DNA of 64,000 nt from Phycisphaeraceae bacterium. GTDB lineage: Bacteria > Planctomycetota > Phycisphaerae > Phycisphaerales > Zrk34. Location: contig JANQHD010000010.1 in assembly GCA_028282805.1 (NCBI GenBank), positions 62,001-126,000 on the forward strand, read 5' to 3'. The translations under genes and the position numbers were made by a program. Below the pieces are notes generated by a model, which did not search any database, was not told the DNA's origin, and saw only the letters and a program-made list of their open reading frames with translations. Each line of letters begins with the position of its first letter. The stretch's first letter is position 1. Shown in pieces: positions 1-7,932 of the stretch.

Positions 1-267
1 TATTACGTTCGCGTGTGTGGCTTTACTTTTGGCTTCTTCTCGCTCGACATGATCCGGCAGTACATCGACTATTTCAGTCGGAAGACTTTGCCGACATCCA
101 GGTTCTTTGGAGCCTCTCCTTTTTCAGATGGTCCCGCCGCATCGGTTGGCGATGGCCAAAGTCCGTTCGAACGGCTGCCCGGACACCTTCGACACAAGAG
201 CAAGCGGGAGAGAGTGCAAAAGGCATTGGAAAAAGCGTTAAGTGAGTTTGAGAAGGATTCGATTTGA
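1..267 (+). CDS. C-terminal end of an unrecognised protein (partial)
   Basis: This frame is open from the first base of the window and stops with TGA at 265-267, so it can be the tail of a gene starting upstream. The last 30 residues are charged and helix-like (KRERVQKALEKALSEFE), which looks like real protein, but no family is recognisable. A second frame in the same strand stays open to 245, so the frame choice is uncertain. It converges on the sdh operon, whose terminator follows at 320-346. Confidence 0.35.
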   Translation, partial: YYVRVCGFTFGFFSLDMIRQYIDYFSRKTLPTSRFFGASPFSDGPAASVGDGQSPFERLPGHLRHKSKRERVQKALEKALSEFEKDSI

Positions 268-319
268 TGAGATTCCTTCTGACGCGCTCCCCCCGCGGGT
301 CGCGGCTAAACTCGGAATG

Positions 320-346
320 AAAAACCCCGCCGTGAGGCGGGGGGTT
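320..346 (-). terminator. Rho-independent terminator of the sdh operon
   Basis: A 7-bp GC stem (CCCCGCC / GGCGGGG, loop GTGA) is followed on the minus strand by TTTTT. It lies about 30 bases after the sdhB stop. Confidence 0.8.
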
Positions 347-376
347 GTAAGGTTTTATACTTCCGGGGGCGGGGGG

Positions 377-1153
377 TTACTTGCCGGTGAAGAACTTCTT
401 CACCCCGTGCCAGGTGGTCTTGCGGCCGACCTCGGCAATCGATTCCGTGAGCGGGATCTCCTTGGGGCAGACCTTCACGCAGTTCTGGGCGTTGCCGCAG
501 TCGGCGACGCCGCCGGGTTCCATCATCGTGTCCAGGCGTTCGCCGGCGAGCTGGGCGCCGGTGTCGTGGCGGTTGAAGTAGCGGACCTGGCTGATGATCT
601 GGGCGCCGACGAAGGCGTTGTCCTTGGTGAACTGCGGGCAGACCTCCAGGCAGCAGCCGCACGTCATGCAGCGCGACAGCGCGTAGCGAACGTCCTGGTT
701 GTCCTGGTCTTCCTTGGGGCCGGGGCCGAGGGAGACCGTGCCGTCGATGGGGACCCAGCCGGCGATCTTTTCGAGGTTGTCGAACATGCGCTGGCGGTCG
801 ACCATCAGGTCGCGGGTGACGGGGAACTTGGTCATCGGCTCGATGACGATGTCGCCGCCCTCTTGCAGCAGGTCGTCGACGAGGCGCGAGCACATCTGGC
901 AGACCTGGCCGTTGACCACGGCGGTGCACGAGCCGCACACCTCTTCGAGGCAGGCCGACAGGTATACCGGTGGCGTGGTCGCCTTGCCCTCGACGGTGGT
1001 CGGGTTGGCGGCGATGGCCTGGAGCACGCTGATCACGTTCATGCTCGGCTTGTAGGCGACGTCGAAGGTCTCCCAGTACGGCGCGCTGTCGGCGGTGTCC
1101 TGGCGCTTGACCTTGACGCGGAAGGTTTTCGGCTTGTCGTTGGGGGCGATCAT
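377..1153 (-). CDS. sdhB: Succinate dehydrogenase iron-sulfur subunit SdhB
   Basis: Carries electrons from the flavoprotein to the membrane quinone site in succinate dehydrogenase (complex II). The 258-residue protein has the [2Fe-2S] ligands C68, C73, C76 and C88 in the usual CxxxxCxxC pattern. It also has a ferredoxin-like C-terminal domain with CMTCGCCLEVCP (C162, C165, C168, C172) and a second set C219/C225/C229, which ligate the [4Fe-4S] and [3Fe-4S] clusters. It is the last gene of a minus-strand sdhC-sdhA-sdhB operon, 55 bases after sdhA. This gene order and the single cytochrome b subunit resemble the Bacillus/Bacteroidetes type. Fumarate reductase is the alternative reading, since sequence alone does not fix the direction. 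Confidence 0.95.
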   Translation of the reverse strand: MIAPNDKPKTFRVKVKRQDTADSAPYWETFDVAYKPSMNVISVLQAIAANPTTVEGKATTPPVYLSACLEEVCGSCTAVVNGQVCQMCSRLVDDLLQEGGDIVIEPMTKFPVTRDLMVDRQRMFDNLEKIAGWVPIDGTVSLGPGPKEDQDNQDVRYALSRCMTCGCCLEVCPQFTKDNAFVGAQIISQVRYFNRHDTGAQLAGERLDTMMEPGGVADCGNAQNCVKVCPKEIPLTESIAEVGRKTTWHGVKKFFTGK

Positions 1154-1208
1154 GGGTTTTCCTCGAACGATTCTATAAACGCGGCCAAGCCGCGGCGCTA
1201 AATAATCC

Positions 1209-3107
1209 TTACTTCTTGCCGTAGCTGCGGACGCGGGGCTGGACCATCGGCAGCGGCACGTCCTCGTATTCCAGCACCGGCTTGTCGCCGGCCGCGTCGT
1301 ACTTGACGAGGCTGGTCTTGAGGTACGGCTCGTCGATGCGCTCGGGGTAGTCGGGCCGGTAGTGGCAGCCGCGGGATTCCTTGCGCTGGATCGAGGCGAG
1401 CACGATGGCCTCGGCGTAGATGATCATGTCGCCCAGCGCCCGCGTGAAGCTGAGGTTCTGGTTGGTCCACATGCCGGTGTCGGCCAGCGAGACCTCCTCG
1501 TAACGCCGCTTCCACTCCTGCACCTTCTCCGCGAGCTTGAGCAGGTTCTCCTCGTCGCGGATGACCGTGCAGAAGTCGTTCATCCACTGGCCCATCTCCT
1601 CGTGCAGCGTGTAGGGGTTCTCGCCGCCGTTGTTGCGGATGAGCTTTTTCTGTTTGGCGTCTTCCTGGTCGACGAACTTCTTGAACAGCGCGTCGGGCAG
1701 GTCGGCCGCGGCGGTCTCGAGGTCGTTGACGTAGTTCGCCACCGATGGGCCGTTGAAGATGCCGTCGAAGATGCAGTTCAGCAGCGCGTTGGCGCCGAGG
1801 CGCGTGGCGCCGTGGTAGGCGTAGTTGACCTCGCCGAACGCGTACAGGCCCGGCACGTTGGTCATCATGTTGTTCGGCGCGCCGTGCTTGAGCCCGAGGA
1901 TGTTCTTACCGTCCGACTCGTCGCCGGAGACCGGGGCGCGCTGCTCGGCGGTGTACACGGTGTACAGCCCGCCCATCGAGTAGTGCACGGCGGGGAAGAT
2001 CTTCATCGGCACCTGCCGCGGGTCGTCGCCGGTGAACTTCTCGTAGATCTCGAGGATCGCGTGCAGCTTGTTCTTGGTCTCGTCGGGCAGGTGCGTGATG
2101 TCGAGGTACGCCATGCGCCCCCCGCCCACGCCGAACCCGTCGCGGCAGGTGAAGAAGATCTCGCGGGTCGCCACGTCGCGCGACACCAGGTTCTTGTACT
2201 CCGGGTACTTCTCCTCGAGGATGTACCAGCGTTCGTTTTCGGGGATCTGGCGCGGGTCGCGGCCGGCATCGGGGTGCGGCTGCCAGTTGCCCTCGGCGTC
2301 CTTCACGGCGGGCACCCACACCCGGCCGCCCTCGCCGCGCGCCGACTCGGACATGAGCCGGCACTTGTCTTCGCCGGGGATCGCGGTCGGGTGAACCTGG
2401 ATCATCTCGGGGTTGCCCAGCCATGCGCCGGCCTGGTAGCAGCGGGCGGCCGCGCCGCCGTTGCAGATGACCGACATGGTCGACTTGCCGAAGATCAGCC
2501 CGCAGCCGCCGGTGGCCATGACCACGGCGTCGGCGGGGAAGGCGCGCAATTCCATCGTGCGGATGTCCTGGCCGACGATGCCCTTGCACGCGCCGACCTC
2601 GTCGATGACGGGCCAGAGGAACTCCCAGAACTCGTACGTCTTGACCTTGCCGGCCGATGCGTACTTGCGGGTCTGTTCGTCGAGGGCGTAGAGCAACTGC
2701 TGGCCGGTCGACGCGCCGGAGAAGTGCGTGCGGCGGAACAGCGAGCCGCCGAAGTAGCGCCGGTCGAGGTTGCCCTCGGCGGTGCGGTTGAACGGCACGC
2801 CCATGCGGTCCATCAGGTCGATGATCTTCGGCGCCCAGTGGGTCATCTCGTAGACGGGCGGCTGGTGGTTGAGGAAGTCGCCGCCGTAGAGCGTCTCGTC
2901 GAAGTGGTTCCACTCGGAAAAGCCTTCCTGGCGGACCGGCTCGGTGCAGGCGTTGATGCCGCCCTGGGCGCAGACGCTGTGGGAGCGCTTGACGGGCACG
3001 AGCGAGAACAGGTCGACGTCGAGGCCGGCCTCGGCGATGCGGACGGTCGCGGCCAGACCGGCGAGCCCGCCGCCGACCACGATCACACGTTTTTGATTCG
3101 TTGCCAT
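1209..3107 (-). CDS. sdhA: Succinate dehydrogenase flavoprotein subunit SdhA
   Basis: Catalytic subunit that oxidises succinate to fumarate, working at the membrane face with SdhB and SdhC. The 632-residue protein begins with a Rossmann dinucleotide motif (VGGGLAGLAA, residues 11-20). The motif HSVCAQGGINA places the flavin-linking histidine at about H43. The active-site segment SESARGEGGRVW and the C-terminal YAYHGATRLGANALLNC are both intact. Length is normal for the family. It sits between sdhC and sdhB and is presumably transcribed from the promoter at 3987-4014. Confidence 0.97.
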   Translation of the reverse strand: MATNQKRVIVVGGGLAGLAATVRIAEAGLDVDLFSLVPVKRSHSVCAQGGINACTEPVRQEGFSEWNHFDETLYGGDFLNHQPPVYEMTHWAPKIIDLMDRMGVPFNRTAEGNLDRRYFGGSLFRRTHFSGASTGQQLLYALDEQTRKYASAGKVKTYEFWEFLWPVIDEVGACKGIVGQDIRTMELRAFPADAVVMATGGCGLIFGKSTMSVICNGGAAARCYQAGAWLGNPEMIQVHPTAIPGEDKCRLMSESARGEGGRVWVPAVKDAEGNWQPHPDAGRDPRQIPENERWYILEEKYPEYKNLVSRDVATREIFFTCRDGFGVGGGRMAYLDITHLPDETKNKLHAILEIYEKFTGDDPRQVPMKIFPAVHYSMGGLYTVYTAEQRAPVSGDESDGKNILGLKHGAPNNMMTNVPGLYAFGEVNYAYHGATRLGANALLNCIFDGIFNGPSVANYVNDLETAAADLPDALFKKFVDQEDAKQKKLIRNNGGENPYTLHEEMGQWMNDFCTVIRDEENLLKLAEKVQEWKRRYEEVSLADTGMWTNQNLSFTRALGDMIIYAEAIVLASIQRKESRGCHYRPDYPERIDEPYLKTSLVKYDAAGDKPVLEYEDVPLPMVQPRVRSYGKK

Positions 3108-3152
3108 CTTTGTATCAGTCTCAGCTGGGTTGCTGTGTCGGGTTCAAATGGT

Positions 3153-3926
3153 TTACTCGGCCGCCGCCTGCGTGTGGTCGACCTGGACGGCGGCGGTGAG
3201 CTTGGCCATCTCGTGGTCATAGGCGGCCTGTTCCTCGGCGGTCGGCGTGTAGGTCGCCGCGGCGTAGATCGCCAGGGCGCTGAAGAGCATGAGCGTGGCG
3301 AACACCCCCGCACACACCGCGCCCCACCGCTTCTGCGCCGCGGCGCTGACCGTGACGCCCCAGGTGATCGCGGCGGTCCACAGGCCGTTGGACCAGTGGT
3401 ACACCGCCGAGGTGACGCCGACGATGTAGAACACCAGCACCAGCCAGCTCGCCTGCAGCGCGATGGCGGTGGAGGCCTTGGCCAGCTCGACGCCGCCTTC
3501 GCCGTGGACGAAGAACGGGGTGAACCAGCCGAACATGTTCATCCTCCCGCGGAGCGTGAGCACGTGCAGCACGATGAACACCAGCGCGACGATGCCGGTG
3601 ACGCGTTGGAGCGTGTACCGCCAGTTGCCCCAGTAGGGGTACTTGGTGGTGTTCGACTTGGCGCCGCAGAAGGTGTAGACCAGGCCGAGGATCGCGTGGA
3701 AGCCGATGGGCACGGCGAGGACGAAGATTTCCATGAAGATCAGCGCCGGTTGGCTGTGGATCCATTCGACCTCGTGCTGGAAGGTGCCGAACGCCATCTG
3801 CATGTTCGTGAACAAGTGGAACATGAGGAACACGCCGATGGGCACGATGCCGGCCAGCGAGTGGAGCCGGCGGAGCAGGAACGGGACCTGCCCGCCTGCG
3901 GGGGATGGGGATGCGGTGGTGCTCAC
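3153..3926 (-). CDS. sdhC: Succinate dehydrogenase cytochrome b558 subunit SdhC
   Basis: Membrane anchor of complex II that binds haem b and the quinone. About five hydrophobic segments are visible, with histidines suitable as haem ligands in the first helices (RRLHSLAGIVP, LMFHLF) and later ones (GFHAILG, IVLHVLT). I chose the GTG at 3926 because GGAAAGG lies about 10 bases upstream. The longer frame from GTG 3962 has no Shine-Dalgarno and its start codon falls inside a dyad (3956-3971). First gene of the sdhCAB operon. A SdhD subunit is absent, as expected for the single-subunit b558 type. Confidence 0.9.
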   Translation of the reverse strand: MSTTASPSPAGGQVPFLLRRLHSLAGIVPIGVFLMFHLFTNMQMAFGTFQHEVEWIHSQPALIFMEIFVLAVPIGFHAILGLVYTFCGAKSNTTKYPYWGNWRYTLQRVTGIVALVFIVLHVLTLRGRMNMFGWFTPFFVHGEGGVELAKASTAIALQASWLVLVFYIVGVTSAVYHWSNGLWTAAITWGVTVSAAAQKRWGAVCAGVFATLMLFSALAIYAAATYTPTAEEQAAYDHEMAKLTAAVQVDHTQAAAE

Positions 3927-3955
3927 GGGGGGGAAGCCTTTCCAATGCCATTTAG

Positions 3956-3971
3956 TGGACACATTTGTCCA
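3956..3971. promoter_or_regulatory. Operator-like dyad in the sdh leader
   Basis: TGGACA-CATT-TGTCCA is a perfect inverted repeat just downstream of the predicted sdh transcription start. It could be a repressor site or an RNA hairpin; the cognate regulator is unknown. Confidence 0.4.
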
Positions 3972-3986
3972 ATTAGGGGGAGTCGA

Positions 3987-4014
3987 ATCATACTCTCTGC
4001 CTGCGGCCAGTCAA
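3987..4014 (-). promoter_or_regulatory. Sigma-70-type promoter of sdhCAB
   Basis: On the minus strand TTGACT (-35) is separated by 16 bases from TATGAT (-10). The predicted transcription start is near 3980, giving a leader of about 55 bases to GTG 3926. Confidence 0.65.
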
Positions 4015-4027
4015 TCCCCCTGAAATT

Positions 4028-4049
4028 AAAAAGAGCGGCCGGGCCGCTC
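4028..4049 (-). terminator. Terminator after the DUF1844 gene
   Basis: GAGCGGC/GCCGCTC stem followed on the minus strand by TTTTTAATTT, 11 bases after the stop codon of the DUF1844 gene. Confidence 0.75.
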
Positions 4050-4059
4050 AAGAAGAATC

Positions 4060-4554
4060 TTACGGGGTGACAATGCCCCCGGCGTTGGGCTGGTCGCCCG
4101 CGGGTGGGGCCGGTGGGGTTGGTTCGGCCGCGTCCGGGTCGCCGGCGGGCTGTTCGGCGGCCTGTTTCATGGCCTCCTGGCTGAGGGCGACGAAGTTCAT
4201 CCGCAGCTCGTGCAGGGCCGTGGTCAGCAGCTTTTCCTCTTCCTCGTCGAGGTTGCCCTTGGTTTTTTCCTCGAGGACGCCGAGCATGTCGATGTGGTGC
4301 TTGGCGAGGTCGACGATGGCGTAGCGCTGGCCGGTCTGGGGGTCGGGGATCATGCCCATGGCGAACATCGCTTGCGTGACCATCTCGGAAACGAGGGTCT
4401 TGAAGTCCGCGGGGGGCAGGCGGTTGGGCCCACCGGCGCCGGCGGGCTGGGCCTCGGCCTCGGCGGCGAGGCGCTCTTTCTCGGCCTGGGCCTGGGCTTT
4501 CCAGTCGTCGTCCACCTGGATCTTCGGGGCTTGCGGGTCGGTTGGTTCGCTCAT
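4060..4554 (-). CDS. DUF1844 family protein
   Basis: A 164-residue soluble protein of unknown function. The middle (PADFKTLVSEMVTQAM, then ALGMIP-like MAMGMIPDPQTG and AKHHIDMLGVLEEKTKGNL) matches the compact helical core I associate with DUF1844, a family common in Planctomycetes. Both termini are low-complexity: an Ala/Glu/Lys-rich start and a Pro/Ala-rich tail. The start at ATG 4554 is preceded by AAGG. It is divergent from the foldase gene at 4687, and a minus-strand -10 like TATACT is seen at 4591-4596. Confidence 0.8.
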   Translation of the reverse strand: MSEPTDPQAPKIQVDDDWKAQAQAEKERLAAEAEAQPAGAGGPNRLPPADFKTLVSEMVTQAMFAMGMIPDPQTGQRYAIVDLAKHHIDMLGVLEEKTKGNLDEEEEKLLTTALHELRMNFVALSQEAMKQAAEQPAGDPDAAEPTPPAPPAGDQPNAGGIVTP

Positions 4555-4627
4555 GTCGATCGCCTTGTGCGTGATTGGGTTGAACCGCTGAGTATACGCG
4601 CTGGATCGGGCCGCCGCGAACGCGATA

Positions 4628-4656
4628 TTGTGCCACAAGCACCGCAGGCGTAAACT
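4628..4656 (+). promoter_or_regulatory. Promoter of the foldase lipoprotein gene
   Basis: TTGTGC and TAAACT are separated by exactly 17 bases, about 30 bases before the ATG at 4687. The region between the two divergent genes (4555-4686) therefore carries promoters in both directions. Confidence 0.5.
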
Positions 4657-4686
4657 CTTGTTTAACGCTTGTTTGGAGCACAGGCC

Positions 4687-5847
4687 ATGTGGACACGGAC
4701 GTGGATCATTTCGCTTTCGATCGGTTGGACGCTGGCGATGTCCGGTTGCGGCAAGGACGATAAGGTCGTCGCCCCGATCATCGACCAACCGACCGAGCGC
4801 GACGCCTCGGCCCTCTACACCGAATCGATCAACGCCGGTGAAGCGCCGGAGCTTGTCAAGGACACCGCCCCCGCCACCGCCAACCGCGCCGGTGATGCCT
4901 ACACCGTCGACGCCATGGTCGGCCAGATCAACGGCAAGCCCGTCTACGCCTCGGCGATCTTCGACGAGCTCGGCGAGGAATCGCTGATCAACCGCGGCAA
5001 CCGGCTCAGCAGCGGTCAGTTCCGCCGCGACGTCCGCGTCGACCTGACCAACATCGTCAACGCCCACGTCACCAGCAACCTCATCCTCGCCGAGGCCGAG
5101 GCCGAGCTCACCCCCCAGCAGCAGTTCGGCCTCTACCAGGCCCTCAAGAAAGAACGCGAGAAGTTCGTCTCCGGGTTCCTCGGCGTCGACGCGCTCGCGG
5201 AGGAAGCCCTGCAAAAACAAGGCATCAAAGACCTCGAGCAGTACGTCGAAGAAAAACGCCAGGAAATGCTCATCCGCCACTACAAGCAGCGCAAGGTCTG
5301 GCCCAAGGTCTTCGTCACCCGCCGGCAGATCGAACGCTATTACGAACAACACCTCGACGAGTACCAGAAGCCCGGCAAGCTCGTGCTGCGGATCATCCGC
5401 GTGACCAGTTCCGCCAAGGCCAACGCCGTGCAAGACGCGCTGGCCGCCGGCGAGGATTACAAGTCGATCGCCGAGCAACACACCGAGGCCCGCCGCAGCA
5501 CCGGCGGCGTGTGGGACTTCGTCGCACGCCTCGAATCGTTCGACGCCCTGCCCGACGACGTCGACGAAAAGGTCCGCCCGCTCTCCGTCGGCCAGCGCAC
5601 CGAACGCATCGACCGCGAAGACGGCTCGTCGTGGTGGTTGAAGCTCGAATCGTACGAGCCCGGCGAAAACGTCACGCTCACCGACGCGTACCTGAACATC
5701 GAACGCATCCTGCAAAACCGCCAGGCCTCGAAGCTGTTCGTCGAACAGATCGACGAGCTCCGCGAGGGCGGCAACTACACCCCCGTGCCGCAGATGGTCG
5801 ACGCCCTGCTCGAGATCGCCGTCAACCGCTACGCCAGCACCCAGTGA
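4687..5847 (+). CDS. SurA/parvulin-type peptidyl-prolyl isomerase lipoprotein
   Basis: Probably a periplasmic or membrane-anchored chaperone with proline isomerase activity. The first 24 residues are a signal peptide ending in the lipobox LAMSGC. A SurA-like N-terminal segment follows (MVGQINGKPVYASAIFDE), then helical linkers, then a parvulin-like domain around residues 220-315 (KLVLRIIRV, AAGEDYKSIAEQHTE, STGGVWDF). I chose ATG 4687, which has GGAG 10 bases upstream, over the in-frame ATG at 4669. The 386-residue length suits a single-parvulin foldase. Catalytic activity is not certain because the parvulin domain is divergent. Confidence 0.75.
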   Translation: MWTRTWIISLSIGWTLAMSGCGKDDKVVAPIIDQPTERDASALYTESINAGEAPELVKDTAPATANRAGDAYTVDAMVGQINGKPVYASAIFDELGEESLINRGNRLSSGQFRRDVRVDLTNIVNAHVTSNLILAEAEAELTPQQQFGLYQALKKEREKFVSGFLGVDALAEEALQKQGIKDLEQYVEEKRQEMLIRHYKQRKVWPKVFVTRRQIERYYEQHLDEYQKPGKLVLRIIRVTSSAKANAVQDALAAGEDYKSIAEQHTEARRSTGGVWDFVARLESFDALPDDVDEKVRPLSVGQRTERIDREDGSSWWLKLESYEPGENVTLTDAYLNIERILQNRQASKLFVEQIDELREGGNYTPVPQMVDALLEIAVNRYASTQ

Positions 5848-5849
5848 AG

Positions 5850-5890
5850 ACAGAAGTCGGAAAGCAAAAGACAGAAGCCCTGACTTCTAA
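5850..5890. repeat. Quasi-palindrome of short repeats
   Basis: AGAAGTC (5852-5858) and GACTTCT (5882-5888) form a stem, and the GACAGAAG unit occurs twice between them. It lies directly after the foldase stop. One of several locus-specific hairpins of this architecture in the window. Confidence 0.5.
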
Positions 5891-5955
5891 ATGTCTTCCT
5901 TGCCGCCCCACCGCCGCGCCGATACAGTGAGTCGAGTTCCTTTACGGAGATGGGC

Positions 5956-6999
5956 ATGTCCGACCAGGCCTCAGGTCGCACAGGCCCGCCGTCGCGCGGG
6001 GCGCCGAACGGATCGGCGAACCCCGAAACCAACGCGGCGTGTGGGCCGAACCCGAACGACACCCACATGCTCGGTGCGACGCTCGCGCCGGCCGTGATCC
6101 GGGCGTGCGACGACCGCCTGGTCGACCTGCACTGGTTCCGCACCGACTGGCAGCGCGGCGGCGCGATGACCGGGTACGCCAAGTTTCAAACCCCCGCCGG
6201 CGACCGGCCCGTCGTGCTCAAGTTCCCCGTGCCCCCGCGCGAGCTGCGCTGGATGCAACGCCTGCAAGCCGACCAGCACGACGCCGGCGAGGTCGTGCCC
6301 AAGCTCTACGCCAGCGGCACCGCGCTCAACGGCTACGACCTGGCGTGGATCGTCATGGAGCGCATGCCCCACGGCCCGCTCGACTCGACGTGGCAGGGAC
6401 GCGAGTGGGACCACCTCGTCGAAGCGCTCGGCCGGTTCTACGCGGCCTGCGAAGCCATCCCCGTCGACCGCGAACCGCGCGAAGAGGACTGGCCCGCCAT
6501 CGTCAAGCGCGCCCGCCAAGCGTTGCGCGCCCACGGCGTGGCCGAGGAGCAGCGCTGGAACAAGGCGATCAAGGCCCTGCAAAAGAAGCTGACCAAAACC
6601 CTCGAAGCCTGGGACGCGCGCGACGTGAACCACTGGTGCCACGGCGACGTGCACCTGGCCAACGCCATGACCCGCCACGCGGCGCCCGACGGGCCCGCCC
6701 TGCTGTTCGACCTCGCCGAGGTGCACGCCGGCCACTGGGTCGAGGACGCGGTGTACATCGAGCACCTGTACTGGGCCGCGCCGCAAAGGCTCGCCGGCCG
6801 ACAACTCGTCAAAACGATCGCCGAGCAGCGCAAGGCGCACGGCCTGAAGATGACCCGCGACTGGCCGACCCTGGCCAACATCCGCCGGGCCCTGCTCGCC
6901 GCGGCGGCCCCCGCTTACCTGCACCAGGAGGGCAACCCCCAGCACGTGCACGCCGCGCTAGAACGCCTCGAACAGACGCTCGGCCAGCTGCCCGTCTGA
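5956..6999 (+). CDS. Aminoglycoside phosphotransferase (APH) family kinase-like protein
   Basis: A 347-residue protein with the APH/choline-kinase fold signature. The phosphotransfer loop is WCHGDVHLANAM (HGDxxxxN), followed by the metal-binding segment LLFDLAEVHAGHW; an N-lobe with VVLKFPVPPREL supplies the nucleotide-binding lysine. The true substrate is unknown, since most chromosomal members act on small hydroxyl compounds rather than antibiotics. ATG 5956 is preferred to ATG 5950: the GGAG at 5946-5949 touches 5950 but is spaced six bases from 5956. The first 40 residues are Gly/Pro/Asn-rich and probably disordered. No terminator is obvious immediately downstream. Confidence 0.75.
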   Translation: MSDQASGRTGPPSRGAPNGSANPETNAACGPNPNDTHMLGATLAPAVIRACDDRLVDLHWFRTDWQRGGAMTGYAKFQTPAGDRPVVLKFPVPPRELRWMQRLQADQHDAGEVVPKLYASGTALNGYDLAWIVMERMPHGPLDSTWQGREWDHLVEALGRFYAACEAIPVDREPREEDWPAIVKRARQALRAHGVAEEQRWNKAIKALQKKLTKTLEAWDARDVNHWCHGDVHLANAMTRHAAPDGPALLFDLAEVHAGHWVEDAVYIEHLYWAAPQRLAGRQLVKTIAEQRKAHGLKMTRDWPTLANIRRALLAAAAPAYLHQEGNPQHVHAALERLEQTLGQLPV

Positions 7000-7072
7000 T
7001 AAAAGCCCGCCCGGCCCGCCCGCGGTTTAGGCCGACCGAATTCGCTAACGAAATCTAAATGGGTTGTGGTAG

Positions 7073-7131
7073 GTTGACCGATGTAGACAGTACCGCCGCG
7101 ACGCTCGGCGGGACGATTCGGACAGGTCAAC
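7073..7131. other. Nested inverted repeats, possible structured RNA
   Basis: GTTGACC (7073-7079) pairs with GGTCAAC (7125-7131) and encloses CCGCCG/CGGCGG (7093-7098/7106-7111). This gives a coaxial hairpin of about 59 nt. The surrounding 6999-7407 gap has no credible gene. Strand and function are unknown. Confidence 0.4.
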
Positions 7132-7239
7132 TTAATCAAGGGTTTGCCGACGGCTAGTTAAACTTACTCAGGTCGTTTTCGACCACATTGGCCAAACGCT
7201 ACCGCATCGCGCTACCTTTGATGACCGACTCGACGCGTC

Positions 7240-7264
7240 CCGCCCAACGCCCCGGCGGTTTTTT
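7240..7264 (+). terminator. Possible plus-strand terminator
   Basis: CCGCC/GGCGG stem (loop of nine) followed directly by TTTTTT. It lies 240 bases after the APH-like gene and about 110 bases after the structured element at 7073-7131, so it could end a transcript covering both. Confidence 0.45.
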
Positions 7265-7323
7265 CATGCACGCCGCGACCGCCACCCGACCCACTCAAAA
7301 CACAAAACGCAACGCGAGCTGAT

Positions 7324-7348
7324 TATAGTTTATAGTCTATAAACTATA
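7324..7348. promoter_or_regulatory. 25-bp AT-rich perfect palindrome, operator-like
   Basis: TATAGTTTATAG, one central T, then CTATAAACTATA: two perfect 12-bp arms in otherwise GC-rich DNA. AGGAG and a GTG codon follow at about 7362-7375, but only an 18-codon frame opens there. It resembles an operator-plus-leader of a gene that is no longer present. Confidence 0.5.
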
Positions 7349-7407
7349 TTCAGTTACGGCCAGGAGCGTACCGTGGTTGGGGTTGCGCGCGGGGCGGTGT
7401 TGTGTGT

Positions 7408-7899
7408 TCAGCCGGCTTCGGATTCGGTGTAGGTCACGTCTTCGCCCGCCGATTCGCGCAGCGTTTCGACGAACCGGCGGTCGCCGCCGGCCTCCATGCC
7501 CAGCGGGAACACGTACGCCGCGCCGTCTTTGAGCGTGACCCAGACCGACGAATCGCTCAGCCAGCTGTCGCTATACGCCGCGTCGATCGCCTTGATCTGG
7601 TCGAACGCGATACGGATGGCCGGCTGTTCGTAGCTCTCGCTGTAGATCACCAGCTGGCGGTCGGTGACGAAGTACATGCCTTCCTTGATGCCGATCAAGC
7701 CGTCGGAATAGAACAGCCGGATGCGCTCGTCGTCGTCGATCAGCTCGAGCTGCCGGATCGTGTCCACGAACCGCGTGGGCAGCTGCGCGCCCGAGACGAC
7801 CCTCTTCTCCGGCGACACCGCACCGATGTAGAGCACCCCCGAACACAGCAGAACGATCGCGAACCCCACGACGATCCCGATGATCTTCAGCGCTCTCAT
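7408..7899 (-). CDS. Hypothetical membrane-anchored protein, PH-like
   Basis: A 163-residue protein of unknown function. One hydrophobic helix at residues 5-26 is followed by a beta-rich soluble part (RLFYSDGLIGIKEGMYFVTD, RQLVIYSESY, WVTLKDGAAYVFPL) whose strand pattern resembles a bacterial PH domain. That resemblance is my impression only. The ATG at 7899 is preceded by GGGGA at a good distance, whereas the in-frame TTG at 7911 is not. It lies 33 bases after the dehydratase-like gene on the same strand and may be cotranscribed with the ACP cluster. Confidence 0.65.
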   Translation of the reverse strand: MRALKIIGIVVGFAIVLLCSGVLYIGAVSPEKRVVSGAQLPTRFVDTIRQLELIDDDERIRLFYSDGLIGIKEGMYFVTDRQLVIYSESYEQPAIRIAFDQIKAIDAAYSDSWLSDSSVWVTLKDGAAYVFPLGMEAGGDRRFVETLRESAGEDVTYTESEAG

Positions 7900-7932
7900 G
7901 TCGGTCCCCAAAACGTGGCGTGACGCGGTCGC

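Noticed and set aside
13-245. Two competing frames at the window start
   Set aside because: Only the frame ending at 267 was listed, at low confidence; the other (ending 245) has a Trp/Arg-rich composition typical of a shadow.
1362-4070. 902-codon plus-strand frame opposite sdhA/sdhC
   Set aside because: Antisense shadow of recognised sdh genes.
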